Of a stretch of 34,908 bases of DNA, positions 7,959 through 17,565 are shown one piece after another. The notes beneath the pieces were generated by a model. It made no database searches, had not been told where the DNA came from, and saw only the letters and a program-made list of their open reading frames with translations. A program made the position numbers and the translations under genes. Source of the stretch: Synergistaceae bacterium (GTDB taxonomy: Bacteria > Synergistota > Synergistia > Synergistales > Synergistaceae); assembly GCA_031288335.1 (NCBI GenBank), contig JAITRO010000126.1, positions 1 through 34,908 on the forward strand, written 5' to 3'. Each line of letters starts with the position of its first letter. Position 1 is the first letter of the stretch.

Positions 7959-9890
7959 TTGGTCTTGTATTTCGGATGTTCGAAAAACACCGTGCCGCGT
8001 CGCGCGTTCCAGCGGGTTTCCGTGACGATCGTGATGATGATTTTTATATTTTGCGACCCTTTTTCGGCCGCAAGCGCCGCTTTATCTGTCGGAGGCGTGC
8101 CTATCAACGAGACGGATGATGGCAGGGGCACCGTCAACGTCGACATGTCCGGGACCGTCGTATCTGACGACGAACCGATCAACGGCGCTTCACGCCCCAA
8201 TGGCCGGCGCAGGGAACGTCCGAGGCTGGAGTCACCTAATATCCTGTCCGTCACGGTTGAGGGCAACAAAGAGGTCGTCGCGGAGCATATATTGTCCGTG
8301 GTGACCTACAAAATAGGGACTCCGCTGGATCAAAACAGACTTGCCCAGGACGCCGACGCGATCTTCGATCTGGGGTTCTTCTCCAACGTCGACTATCGCA
8401 TAGTCGACGAGATTGACGGCGTAAACGTGATATTTATGGTCACGGAAAATCCCATAATCGAGAACATCCGATTCTTCGGCAACAGCATATATTCAGAAGA
8501 AACACTGAGAAGCCTCTGCTTCACCACTCCGGGAAATATATTCAACAGGGTGTTCTTCCGCAACGATCTCCAGAGGATCAAGGAAAAATATCAGCAGGAC
8601 GGATATGTGATGGCGCGCGTCAGCGATGTCAAGATCGAGGGTTCGGAGGTCAACGTCTACATCACCGAACCGAGGCTCGGCAACATCGTCATCCAGGGCA
8701 ACAAACGCACTAAAACTTACATCATACAGCGGCAGCTCAGGCTCCAGGGGGGCGACCTCTTCAACGCGACGAAGCTGCGTTACTCCCTCAGCAAGCTCCA
8801 GGGGCTCGGCTATTTCGACGACGTCAGCGTCGGTTTCGAACCGAGCGAATCGCCGGAGGTAATAGACCTGATACTCACGGTGACCGAGGCCAGGACGGGG
8901 CGCGTGGGCATTTCGATAGGCTATGGAACGCAGAGCGGATTCAGCGGCGGGCTGTCTTACGGAGATAACAACTGGAGGGGAAGAGGGCAGCGGCTTGGTG
9001 TGGGCTTTGACCTGGGCAAGCGGCGGCAGTACTGGGTCACGTTGGATCAGCCCTACATGGACCGGAAGACGTTCGCCTGGAGGCTGGGCGCGTATTACCG
9101 CAGTTGGTACGACTTGGGCTATTATGAAAACGGCCTTTACCAGTTCGATTACGACGAAGAGCGAACAGGCGCTTACGCCGGTTTGGGGAGGAAATTCTCG
9201 CCCAGTTCCAAGCTGAGTTGGTTTGTCACCGCCGAATGGCAGGACATCCGGATAGATGCCGACGCCACGCCGAACCAGCTTCAACTGGAGCAGATGGAGA
9301 GCGGGAAAAACTTCTCCGTGACGGGACGGCTCACGAGGGATAATATAAATGAATACTCCGAATACCCGAAAGGCGACATCGAATCACTCAACGTCGAAAA
9401 GGGGCTCAATGGACTGGGCGGCGAGTGGTCTTATTGGAAATACTGGCTGGACGCCAAATATTACACCCCTCTTGATTTCCTCACCAGATTGTTCGAGAAA
9501 AACTTCACCGTCGCCGAAATCCCGCCGATACTCGCCGCAAGGATCATAGTGGGCGACTCCGACGGATACCTTCCCTGGGCCGTGGACTACTCCGTCGGGG
9601 GCGACAACACGCTGAGGGGTTACGAGGAAAAAAGATTCAGAGGCGACCAGATGTTATTGATGAACGCTGAGCTGCGTTTCCCGATTCACAAGAGCGCGTC
9701 GCTGGTGTTCTTCTACGATTTGGGCAGGGCCTGGGACACCAGACACGACGAACGGCTGGCGCTGGACGAACTTATCGACGGATATGGACTCGGCTTCCGC
9801 GTCAAAACGCCGCTCGGGAACCTTAGGCTCGATTTCGCGCAGGGAGACGATGAATCGAGAGTTCATTTCGGATTCGGGGAGATGTTCTAA
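7959..9890 (+). CDS. bamA: Outer membrane protein assembly factor BamA (Omp85 family)
   Basis: POTRA-type repeats followed by C-terminal barrel with LRGYEEKRFRGDQMLLMNAELRFPI and a terminal aromatic residue. Start could be TTG 7959 or TTG 7965. Confidence 0.93.
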   Translation: MVLYFGCSKNTVPRRAFQRVSVTIVMMIFIFCDPFSAASAALSVGGVPINETDDGRGTVNVDMSGTVVSDDEPINGASRPNGRRRERPRLESPNILSVTVEGNKEVVAEHILSVVTYKIGTPLDQNRLAQDADAIFDLGFFSNVDYRIVDEIDGVNVIFMVTENPIIENIRFFGNSIYSEETLRSLCFTTPGNIFNRVFFRNDLQRIKEKYQQDGYVMARVSDVKIEGSEVNVYITEPRLGNIVIQGNKRTKTYIIQRQLRLQGGDLFNATKLRYSLSKLQGLGYFDDVSVGFEPSESPEVIDLILTVTEARTGRVGISIGYGTQSGFSGGLSYGDNNWRGRGQRLGVGFDLGKRRQYWVTLDQPYMDRKTFAWRLGAYYRSWYDLGYYENGLYQFDYDEERTGAYAGLGRKFSPSSKLSWFVTAEWQDIRIDADATPNQLQLEQMESGKNFSVTGRLTRDNINEYSEYPKGDIESLNVEKGLNGLGGEWSYWKYWLDAKYYTPLDFLTRLFEKNFTVAEIPPILAARIIVGDSDGYLPWAVDYSVGGDNTLRGYEEKRFRGDQMLLMNAELRFPIHKSASLVFFYDLGRAWDTRHDERLALDELIDGYGLGFRVKTPLGNLRLDFAQGDDESRVHFGFGEMF

Positions 9891-11163
9891 ACTGTATTCC
9901 CGCCATATGTGCCAACGCGGAGTTGCGGCGGTTAGTGTCGCCGCAATTTTGTTTGTTTTGTGCATGATTTGGGCGGCTGCCTCCGTGTCACATGCCTCGG
10001 TCAGGATAGAAGGGCTCGACGGCTGGCTCTCCGAAAGCGCCGCCAGGAGCATGGCCGCCGTTTACGATCACATTCCCCGCTCGGAACCGAGGGCCGTCAA
10101 GGAGGAACTGATGAAGGTGGTGGCTGAGAGGCTGCTGCTGGGGTACTCCGTCGCGAGCGTCGTTTTCGCGGGAGACGAAGCGGTTTTGACCATGAAGGTC
10201 TCGTCACGGATTCCCGAGTGGAGGGTGGAGATAGCTCCCCCAAACTTGAATCCCCCTGTGGACTACTGGTTTGCGGTCGATATCGCCGGCCTGGACGCTG
10301 AAATATTGCCGATGATACGGAACACGCCGCTTGAGATGCTGTCCTGGGGAGACCTTGATCTCAAAAGGGAGATAGAGGGCCTGAGCGGGCGGCGCATTCC
10401 GGGATGGAGGGTCTTGCTTCTGGCACAGGCCACGGTCGACGGCGGCGTCATTCTCAACGTCTCGTTCGCTCCGGAACAGCCGCTGACGCTTGCTGTCACG
10501 ACGAAGATCAATTCCGCATCGATCCCGGCCGTGCTTCATTCGAACCTTAGAGACAACCTGATGAAGGGTTTCGCGCCCGTCATAGGCATTCCGGTTCCCT
10601 GGCTCGAACGGCATAAAGAGGACTTCGCCGCGTTGGGACGTTCCATATTGAAGGACGAGGAATTGGTGCAAATCTCCAAAGCCGAGCCGGTTGTTGCCGT
10701 CGAGCCGGGAGTGGTTTCCGGCATGGTCGTGGAACTGGAGAGCAGAAGATATTCGGCCGGCTTCTGGATGTCCGTCTATGCCGGGGCAAGAGAGCATTAC
10801 CCGGAGGCCGGCATTCACCTGGGCAGAAGGATACAGCTGCTGCCGCACTGGGATATGGAAATGTACTGGGAAGCCATCCTCAGGCTCGACGACTGGGAAC
10901 TCGAAAACAGGCTCGGCCTCAGATGGCCGATATGGCGCAATATATGGATCGGCGGAGAATGGAGCGATATGGACAGTATATGGTGGGGCAGGCTGGATTT
11001 CGAATCGTGGGCCCGCCGTCCTTACGCCTGGCTGCGCTACAGCGAGAAGAACGATGTTATCGCCGCCCTCGGCTATCACATCAACGACCATATTTCGATA
11101 GAATTTAACTATGATTCGCGTTACGAGGACGAGGTCAACGTGCGCGCGCTGCTTAATCTTTAA
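9850..11163 (+). CDS. Exported protein of unknown function, predicted outer-membrane/periplasmic
   Basis: ORF 9784-11163; ATG 9850 preceded by GGGAG, overlapping the bamA 3' end. Hydrophobic signal-like segment (VAAVSVAAILFVLCMIWAAASVSHA); C-terminal ~150 aa alternating, W/Y-rich and strand-like. Confidence 0.75.
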   Translation: MNREFISDSGRCSKLYSRHMCQRGVAAVSVAAILFVLCMIWAAASVSHASVRIEGLDGWLSESAARSMAAVYDHIPRSEPRAVKEELMKVVAERLLLGYSVASVVFAGDEAVLTMKVSSRIPEWRVEIAPPNLNPPVDYWFAVDIAGLDAEILPMIRNTPLEMLSWGDLDLKREIEGLSGRRIPGWRVLLLAQATVDGGVILNVSFAPEQPLTLAVTTKINSASIPAVLHSNLRDNLMKGFAPVIGIPVPWLERHKEDFAALGRSILKDEELVQISKAEPVVAVEPGVVSGMVVELESRRYSAGFWMSVYAGAREHYPEAGIHLGRRIQLLPHWDMEMYWEAILRLDDWELENRLGLRWPIWRNIWIGGEWSDMDSIWWGRLDFESWARRPYAWLRYSEKNDVIAALGYHINDHISIEFNYDSRYEDEVNVRALLNL

Positions 11164-11183
11164 AAAAAGATCTTTAAAAAAAC
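11156..11183. repeat. 14-bp tandem duplication spanning a stop codon
   Basis: ATCTTTAAAAAAAG followed directly by ATCTTTAAAAAAAC (13/14 identical). Confidence 0.8.
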
Positions 11184-11199
11184 TACGGGGGAACGACAT

Positions 11200-12213
11200 A
11201 TGCCTGAAATCACTCTCGAATACGCCGCGAAACTCGTGGGAGGCGACGCGATCGGCGATGGCGGCAGGATAATCCGCGGGATATCTTCGCCCGACGATCC
11301 TCAGGACGACATGCTCTGCGTGGTGTGGGACAAAAGCGTACTCGACACGATTCCGCAAAGCGTGTCCATCATGTCGGGAAAGGGAACGATTTCCGGCAGA
11401 GACGGCATAGAACTAACGCATCCGCGCGCGTCGCTGGTGAAATTGCTCCCTCTCTTCGACCCGAGGAGGCGCGCCGCATCGGGAATTCATCCCTCCGCCT
11501 TCGTGGACGAGGGCAGCACGATAGGGCGCGACTGTGCCATAGGGCCAAACTGCGTCGTCTCGGAGGGAGCTGTCCTGGGCGACCGGGTCGTCCTGCAGGC
11601 AAACGTGTTCATAGGGGAAAACGCGTCGGTCGGAAACGATACGGTCATAGAGGCCTCGACGGCAGTTCAGGATTATACCGAGATAGGCGCCGGGGTGATA
11701 ATCCATTCCGGGGCGAGCATCGGGTGCGACGGTTTCGGATTTCTCCCCATTCCCGGCGGCGGATGGGAGAAAATACCTCAGATAGGCGTGGTCGTGATTG
11801 AGGACGACGTCGAAATAGGGCCGAACTGTACCGTCGACAGGGCCACGTTCGGCGCGACCAGGATAGGACGCGGGACGAAGCTGGGCGCGTGCGTGCACGT
11901 GGCGCACAACTGTGACATAGGGCCTGATTCCATGATGGTAGGTTTCGTGGCCCTCGGGGGCAGCGTGAGGACGGGCCGAGGATTCCTTGCGGGAGGAATG
12001 ACAGGCATCGCCGATCATGTGAAGATAGGCGGCAACGTAACTGTCGCGAGCCGCGCCGGCGTCACTAAGGACATCAAGGACGGACTCACGGTGTCGGGAT
12101 TTCCGGCGCGCGAACACGCGGAGGAAAAACGTTTTCAGGCATCTCTGCGGAGAGTGCGCGACTACGATGAGCGCATCAAGAATCTGGAGAAGAGGGCGGG
12201 TAGCGCGGGGTGA
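11200..12213 (+). CDS. lpxD: UDP-3-O-(3-hydroxyacyl)glucosamine N-acyltransferase
   Basis: Left-handed beta-helix hexapeptide repeats with LpxD-type N-terminus and HSGASIGCDGFGF...IPQIGVVVIEDDVEIGPNCTVDRA. Confidence 0.95.
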   Translation: MPEITLEYAAKLVGGDAIGDGGRIIRGISSPDDPQDDMLCVVWDKSVLDTIPQSVSIMSGKGTISGRDGIELTHPRASLVKLLPLFDPRRRAASGIHPSAFVDEGSTIGRDCAIGPNCVVSEGAVLGDRVVLQANVFIGENASVGNDTVIEASTAVQDYTEIGAGVIIHSGASIGCDGFGFLPIPGGGWEKIPQIGVVVIEDDVEIGPNCTVDRATFGATRIGRGTKLGACVHVAHNCDIGPDSMMVGFVALGGSVRTGRGFLAGGMTGIADHVKIGGNVTVASRAGVTKDIKDGLTVSGFPAREHAEEKRFQASLRRVRDYDERIKNLEKRAGSAG

Positions 12214-13028
12214 CCTCGCGGCCGCGAAGAACCCTCGCGGGAGAAACGGTTTTCGAGGGGAAGGGGATTCATTCGGGGGAACATTCGGCGGTCAAAATTT
12301 CACCCAACGACCGTGGAAGAGGGATAGAGTTTGTGTTCGGGGACAGACGATACGGCATCTCGCAGGCGAACCCCGACGGTTCGAGGCGAAATACGGCGCT
12401 CGTATTTCCCGGGGGGGAACGCGTATCCACGACCGAACACCTGCTGTCCGCCATAGTCGGCATCGGGCTCGACGACGCGCTGATAACCCCTTCGGGCGGG
12501 GAGCTTCCGATAATGGACGGAAGCCCTTTACCTTTCGCCGGAGCCATGACGTCGTTGGGTTTCGAGGAGACGGGGGAGCATTACGAGCCGCCGGCGCCGG
12601 CGTCGCCTCTCTTTGTGGAGAACGGGCTTTCGTCTCTGGTCGCCCTGCCCGCCGAAGCGCTCTCAGTGGCGTATGTGATTGATTACCCCGGGTCGCCGGT
12701 GGGCACGGAGTTGAAGGACATCGTAGTGACGCCGGAGACTTACATGGAAGAGTTGGCGCCCGCGCGCACTTTTTGCCTGGAGTCTGAGATAGGGACGCTC
12801 CTGGAGGCCGGTCTGGGGCTGGGAGGCGACGCCGGCAACGTCTTGGTGATCAGCGGCTCGTCCAAACCGCGGTACCGGGTGCACTCCGAATGTGCCGCTC
12901 ATAAGACGGCAGATCTTCTGGGCGATCTCCTGCTGGCCGGTTTTGTGCCTACGGCGCGCTATATTTGCCTGCGCGGAGGCCACAGCCTTCACCTGAAGCT
13001 TGTGGAACGAATAAAGACCGCGTTTTAA
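12210..13028 (+). CDS. lpxC: UDP-3-O-acyl-N-acetylglucosamine deacetylase
   Basis: GKGIHSGEHSAVKISP, TTEHLLSAIVGIGLDDA, metal/catalytic HSECAAHKTADLLGDLLLAG. GTGA overlap with lpxD. Confidence 0.95.
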   Translation: MTSRPRRTLAGETVFEGKGIHSGEHSAVKISPNDRGRGIEFVFGDRRYGISQANPDGSRRNTALVFPGGERVSTTEHLLSAIVGIGLDDALITPSGGELPIMDGSPLPFAGAMTSLGFEETGEHYEPPAPASPLFVENGLSSLVALPAEALSVAYVIDYPGSPVGTELKDIVVTPETYMEELAPARTFCLESEIGTLLEAGLGLGGDAGNVLVISGSSKPRYRVHSECAAHKTADLLGDLLLAGFVPTARYICLRGGHSLHLKLVERIKTAF

Positions 13029-13099
13029 TTTGAAATAATTTGATTTGAAATAAAGGGCTTGAATGGTGAAAATTTAAAGCCGATCGGAGGTAATGGCCA

Positions 13100-13603
13100 T
13101 TGAACGATAATAAAAAGGAGCACTACGTGTACGATATCAATAAAATCAAGGAGTTTTTGCCGCATCGGTATCCTTTTTTGCTTGTGGATCGCATCCTTGA
13201 AATCGACCTCGACAGCCCGGTGAAACGCATCGTCGGCATTAAAAATGTCTCGGCCAATGAGGCTTTTTTCGAGGGGCATTTCCCGGAGGAACCCGTCATG
13301 CCCGGTGTGCTGATACTGGAGGCGATGGGACAGGTCGGGTGTGTGATGATGGCGGCGGAGCAAGAAAGGCTCGGCATAGCGCCGAACGATCGAAGAGCCG
13401 TTTTTATCACCACCATTTACGAGGCGAAGTTCAGGCGTCCCGTCGTCCCGGGCGACCGGCTGAGGACGGAGGCGACGCTGCTGCGTTTCAGGGGAAGGAT
13501 AGGAAAGATGCGGTTTGTCGGAACCGTGGACGGCGAAGCGGCAGCCGAGGCGGTGCTGGGGTTTGTCAGCGCTTTCGCGCTAACGGCTGATACTCGGGAA
13601 TAA
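13100..13603 (+). CDS. fabZ: 3-hydroxyacyl-[acyl-carrier-protein] dehydratase
   Basis: IKEFLPHRYPFLLVDRILEID and GHFPEEPVMPGVLILEAMGQVG; TTG start. Confidence 0.95.
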   Translation: MNDNKKEHYVYDINKIKEFLPHRYPFLLVDRILEIDLDSPVKRIVGIKNVSANEAFFEGHFPEEPVMPGVLILEAMGQVGCVMMAAEQERLGIAPNDRRAVFITTIYEAKFRRPVVPGDRLRTEATLLRFRGRIGKMRFVGTVDGEAAAEAVLGFVSAFALTADTRE

Positions 13604-13609
13604 ACGGCC

Positions 13610-14428
13610 ATGCCTGAGACGGTGATTCATCGGACGGCTGAGGTCTCGCCTCGGGCCATGATAGGCGAGGGCGTCAGAATAGGCCCTTACTCGGTGATCG
13701 ACGAGGGCGCGGTGGTCGGCGACGGCACGGTCATCGAGGCGTTCGCGCACCTGACGTCATACGTCAAGGTCGGGCGCGGCTGTCATATCTTCGACGGGGT
13801 GATCCTGGGCCAGCCGCCGCAGGATCACGATTTCGGCGGAGAGACGTCGTACGTAGTGATAGGCGACGATGTCGTCCTCAGGGAGGGCGTCACGATACAC
13901 CGCGCCACAGGCGAGGGGCTCGCGACCACAGTTGGGCGCGGGGCGATGCTGATGGAGGGGTGCCATCTCGGACACAACGTGCGAATCGGTGAATATTGCA
14001 CACTCACCAATAAAGTCGGCCTGTCTGGGCATGTACAAATGGGCGATTACGTGGTGGTCGGAGGGTTCGCCGGATTTCACCAGTTCGTGAGGGTCGGTTC
14101 CTACGCTATGGTGGGCGGAATGGCCAAAATCGTGATGGACGTGCCGCCGTATTCGCTGGCCGACGGCAATCCCGCCTCCATCTACGGGCTCAACACGGTG
14201 GGCTTGAGAAGGCGCGGCTTCAGCCAGGCGCAGCGCAGCCGCATAAGAGAAATATACAAGACGCTCTTCGAGACCGCCGCAAATCTGGAGGACGGCCTGG
14301 CGTCGATCGAAGAGCTGTACGCGGGCGACGTTTTCGCTATAGAGATAGCGTCTTTCGTCGAAAATTCGAAGCGCGGGGTGTACCGCCGGCATCCGGGCGC
14401 CGCCGAGCACAGGGGCAGAAAAAAATGA
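13610..14428 (+). CDS. lpxA: Acyl-[ACP]-UDP-N-acetylglucosamine O-acyltransferase
   Basis: IHRTAEVSPRAMIGEGVRIGPYSVI..., GHNVRIGEYCTLTNKVGLSGHVQMGDYVVVGGFAGFHQFVRVG. Confidence 0.95.
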   Translation: MPETVIHRTAEVSPRAMIGEGVRIGPYSVIDEGAVVGDGTVIEAFAHLTSYVKVGRGCHIFDGVILGQPPQDHDFGGETSYVVIGDDVVLREGVTIHRATGEGLATTVGRGAMLMEGCHLGHNVRIGEYCTLTNKVGLSGHVQMGDYVVVGGFAGFHQFVRVGSYAMVGGMAKIVMDVPPYSLADGNPASIYGLNTVGLRRRGFSQAQRSRIREIYKTLFETAANLEDGLASIEELYAGDVFAIEIASFVENSKRGVYRRHPGAAEHRGRKK

Positions 14429-14481
14429 CCGTCAGGCCGGTCTGCGCCTTCATGCTCAACGGAGTTCAGCGCACGTCATGA
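14425..14481 (+). other. Candidate 18-codon mini-ORF coupled to both neighbours by ATGA overlaps
   Basis: ATG at 14425 overlaps the lpxA TGA (14426-14428); reads MTVRPVCAFMLNGVQRTS; its TGA (14479-14481) overlaps the ATG at 14478. Confidence 0.4.
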
Positions 14482-15602
14482 CGCCATGCAAACCGTCAGT
14501 GTTCGACAGGTTCATACTTGATCGTTTCATCCTCGGGCAGATGCTCTCGCCATTCTTGTTCGGGATCATGTCCTTCACCGTCATCATGGTGGCGGGAAAC
14601 CTTCTGTTCAGCTTGGCGGATCTCGTGATAAAACAGGGCGTGCCGATGTCGGTGATCGTGCGGCTTTTTTTGTATTCCCTTCCCGCGGTGATAGCGCTGA
14701 CAATTCCGATGAGCTGTCTTCTGGCGGCCCTTCTGGGATTCGGCGGCATGTCGTCCAATTCGGAGCTGGTGGCGTTGAAGTCCGCCGGCATTTCGTTCGG
14801 AAGGATAGTCTCCCCTCTCGCGCTGAGCGGCGTATTGCTGTCGGTTTTTTCCTTCGTCCTGAACGAGACGATAGTCCCTCTGAGCGCCAGGGCGGCCGCC
14901 AATGTCATGCAGTACGAGATCGCGCTTCGGACGCCGCCTATTTACAGGGACAACGTCTTTATCCGCGAAGTGTCGGACGGAACGCTCAATCGAATCGTTT
15001 ACATAAACCGGGTTCTGCCGAAGTCCGGAGAGATGAAGGACATACTGATTCAGGAATTCGCCGGCGGACACATTTTCAGGATAATCACGGCGCCCACCGG
15101 CTATTGGGAAGCGGGCCTGTGGTGGCTTTACAACGGACAGGTGTTCGAGGTGAAGGAAAACGGCATGGTGGAAATGCTGTTCAAGTTCGACAGGCAGAAA
15201 CTGAATCTCGATTTCAAGCCGTCCGAGATGGATAAGGATTCCATGGAGCCGGAAGAGATGAGCCTCAGGGAATTGTACATCACCATGCGCAGTGCCGAGA
15301 AACGGGGAAATAACGCGGGGACGCTCAGGATGATGTTCTACCTCCGCATTGCCGTGCCATGGGCTTGCGTGGTGTTGGTGCTGGTGGGCGCGGCGGTGGG
15401 CGCCCGTCCCCAAAAATCCAGCTCTGGAGTGGGCCTGGGACTCTCTGTCGTGATAGTGTTCTGTTATTACGTGATAATGTCGCTCTGTAAATCTCTGGGA
15501 GAGGCGGATTTCGTGCCCGGACTCGTGGCGGCCTGGATACCGAACGCCGTCTTTCTGACGGTCGGCGTCGTTCTCATCAGACGGGCCAACCGGCTTGGCT
15601 GA
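14478..15602 (+). CDS. LptF/LptG-family (YjgP/YjgQ) LPS export permease
   Basis: N-terminal FDRFILDRFILGQMLSPFLFGIMSFTVIM..., four hydrophobic clusters, periplasmic middle domain; F versus G not resolvable by eye. Confidence 0.9.
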   Translation: MTPCKPSVFDRFILDRFILGQMLSPFLFGIMSFTVIMVAGNLLFSLADLVIKQGVPMSVIVRLFLYSLPAVIALTIPMSCLLAALLGFGGMSSNSELVALKSAGISFGRIVSPLALSGVLLSVFSFVLNETIVPLSARAAANVMQYEIALRTPPIYRDNVFIREVSDGTLNRIVYINRVLPKSGEMKDILIQEFAGGHIFRIITAPTGYWEAGLWWLYNGQVFEVKENGMVEMLFKFDRQKLNLDFKPSEMDKDSMEPEEMSLRELYITMRSAEKRGNNAGTLRMMFYLRIAVPWACVVLVLVGAAVGARPQKSSSGVGLGLSVVIVFCYYVIMSLCKSLGEADFVPGLVAAWIPNAVFLTVGVVLIRRANRLG

Positions 15603-15622
15603 AAATTGAAGGAGATGATGGG

Positions 15623-16420
15623 ATGTCCGTTGCGCTGGTAGCTGGAGAGGGTTCCCTGCCGGAAGAAATAGCGTCGCGACTGGCGGCGCGCGGGGAAAAA
15701 CCAGTCGTTTACGCGCTGCGGGAGGATTACGGATCGCTGGCCGAATGCGCGGAGACCGTGGTTCCGGTGTTGAAAGCCGAACTCGGGGCATCTCTCGAAG
15801 ATATGGCTTTTCGCGGCGTCAAGCGCGTCATGTTTGCCGGATACGTGCCCAAGACGATGATATTTCGTCCCGAGCTGCTGGACAAAATGGCGAAAAGGCT
15901 GGTGGAGAACCTGGAAAACAGGGATGACCACTCGTTGTTGAGCAGTATAGTCTCGGTTTTCGAGATGGCCGGTTTCGAGGTGACCGGTTACACCGACATA
16001 TTGAGCGACCTTCTCGCCCCGGTCGGTTTCATAGCCGGCAGGGAACCCAGCGAGGCGGAATTCGGCGACGTGGCCTACGGGGTGGAGATCGCGAAGACCA
16101 TAGTCCCGCTTTCGTTCGGGCAGAGCGTGATAGTGCACCGGCGTTCGGTGGTCGCCGTCGAGGCCATGGAGGGTACCGACGCCGCCATCCTGCGCTCCGC
16201 GGCTCTCTGTAAAAGCGGCGTTTTGGTGAAAATTATCAAGCCCGGGCAGGATACCAGATTCGACATACCTGTCGTCGGCCCCAAGACCCTGCATTTGATG
16301 AAACGCGCCGGGCTTCTCTGTCTAGCGGTGCAGGCGGGGAAGACACTCGTGATGTCGCCTGACGAGTTCGCCGCCTCCGCTGGGGAGTTCGGCATAGCGG
16401 TCGTCGGAATAGACCTTTGA
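15623..16420 (+). CDS. lpxI: UDP-2,3-diacylglucosamine pyrophosphatase, LpxI type
   Basis: VALVAGEGSLPEEIASRLAARGEKPVVYAL; C-terminal AEFGIAVVGIDL; located directly upstream of lpxB. Confidence 0.9.
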   Translation: MSVALVAGEGSLPEEIASRLAARGEKPVVYALREDYGSLAECAETVVPVLKAELGASLEDMAFRGVKRVMFAGYVPKTMIFRPELLDKMAKRLVENLENRDDHSLLSSIVSVFEMAGFEVTGYTDILSDLLAPVGFIAGREPSEAEFGDVAYGVEIAKTIVPLSFGQSVIVHRRSVVAVEAMEGTDAAILRSAALCKSGVLVKIIKPGQDTRFDIPVVGPKTLHLMKRAGLLCLAVQAGKTLVMSPDEFAASAGEFGIAVVGIDL

Positions 16421-17565
16421 AATCCGTATTTGTCAGTGCGGGCGAGGTCTCGGGAGACCATTACGTCGCCTCCGCCGCAAAATCGTTGAGGGAGAAAGGT
16501 TTTGACGGCAGGATATACGGGCTGTGCGGTGAAGAGAGCAGGGCGGCCGGAATGGTAGAGGCCCTGTGGAACAACGATATCCTGCACCTGATGGGCATAT
16601 CCGAGGTGTTCGGGGCTATAGGGGCCGTTTTGAGACTTCTCTGGGAGATGAAACGGTATATATTAAAAACCCGTCCGGACGCCGTGGCAGTGGCGGACAG
16701 CCCGGATTTTCACCTGCCTCTCGTGCGGTCGCTCCGGAGAAACGGTTATGGGGGGAAGATATTTTACATCGCCCCGCCGTCGGTTTGGGCGTGGAGAAAA
16801 TACCGGGCGCGGACGCTCGCAAGGCGCGTCGACGTCTGTTTTCCGCTGTTCGCGTTCGAACACGACGCGCTGGCCGCGCGCAAGTGCGACAGTCGTTGGA
16901 TAGGACATCCCCTCGTGGAGGAATTTATGAATCTGGACATAAAACGCGAGGAAGTTGTGAAAAATATAAAAGGGTCTCCCGTGAGAGACGGAGCTATAGC
17001 GGCGCTGCTCCCGGGAAGCAGGCGGAGCGAGATAGAACCGCTGTATCCGGTGCTGTCCGAGCTTTATCGCTCTCTGGACGGAAACGGCGCGGTGCCGGTG
17101 TTCTCTGTGGCGCCGGGTCTGAGCGCGGCCGCGAGAAAATTTCTGACGGAACGTCTCGCCGCGTCCGGCGAGAGGTATTACGAGGGACCGGGGAGGCAGC
17201 TCATGGGCGCCGCCGACGTCGTGCTGGGCGCCAGCGGCACAGCCACGGCGGAGGCGCTTCTCTTGCGGCGTTATATGGTTGTGATGTACAAGGTAAGTTT
17301 TTTTTCGAGCATCGTCGGACGCCTGTTGCTGCGCGGGGTGAAATTTGCCCTGCCCAACATACTGGCCGGCGAATATTTCTATCCTGAACTGATTCAGGAA
17401 CGCGCCACAGCCGAAAACGCCCTGGCGTGCGCGTGCGACTGGCTGGGCGAAAGCGCGCGGAATCGGGAGAAACGCACGCGCGCGATGGATGATCTTGTTG
17501 CGAAGATGGGCTGTCCGGGGGCAGCCGGCTTTTGGGCGGAACAGATTCTGGGGGAGCTGGAATGA
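16417..17565 (+). CDS. lpxB: Lipid-A-disaccharide synthase
   Basis: VFVSAGEVSGDHYVASAAKSL, LMGISEVFGAI, YIAPPSVWAWRKYRARTLARRVDVCFPLFAFE; TTG start overlapping lpxI stop. Confidence 0.95.
   Translation: MKSVFVSAGEVSGDHYVASAAKSLREKGFDGRIYGLCGEESRAAGMVEALWNNDILHLMGISEVFGAIGAVLRLLWEMKRYILKTRPDAVAVADSPDFHLPLVRSLRRNGYGGKIFYIAPPSVWAWRKYRARTLARRVDVCFPLFAFEHDALAARKCDSRWIGHPLVEEFMNLDIKREEVVKNIKGSPVRDGAIAALLPGSRRSEIEPLYPVLSELYRSLDGNGAVPVFSVAPGLSAAARKFLTERLAASGERYYEGPGRQLMGAADVVLGASGTATAEALLLRRYMVVMYKVSFFSSIVGRLLLRGVKFALPNILAGEYFYPELIQERATAENALACACDWLGESARNREKRTRAMDDLVAKMGCPGAAGFWAEQILGELE

Noticed and set aside
10204-11358. 384-aa minus-strand ORF
   Set aside because: Antisense to the bamA-lpxD intervening gene and the lpxD start; no recognisable domain.
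14496-15791. 431-aa minus-strand ORF
   Set aside because: Shadow of the LptF/G permease frame; low-complexity H/R-rich translation.
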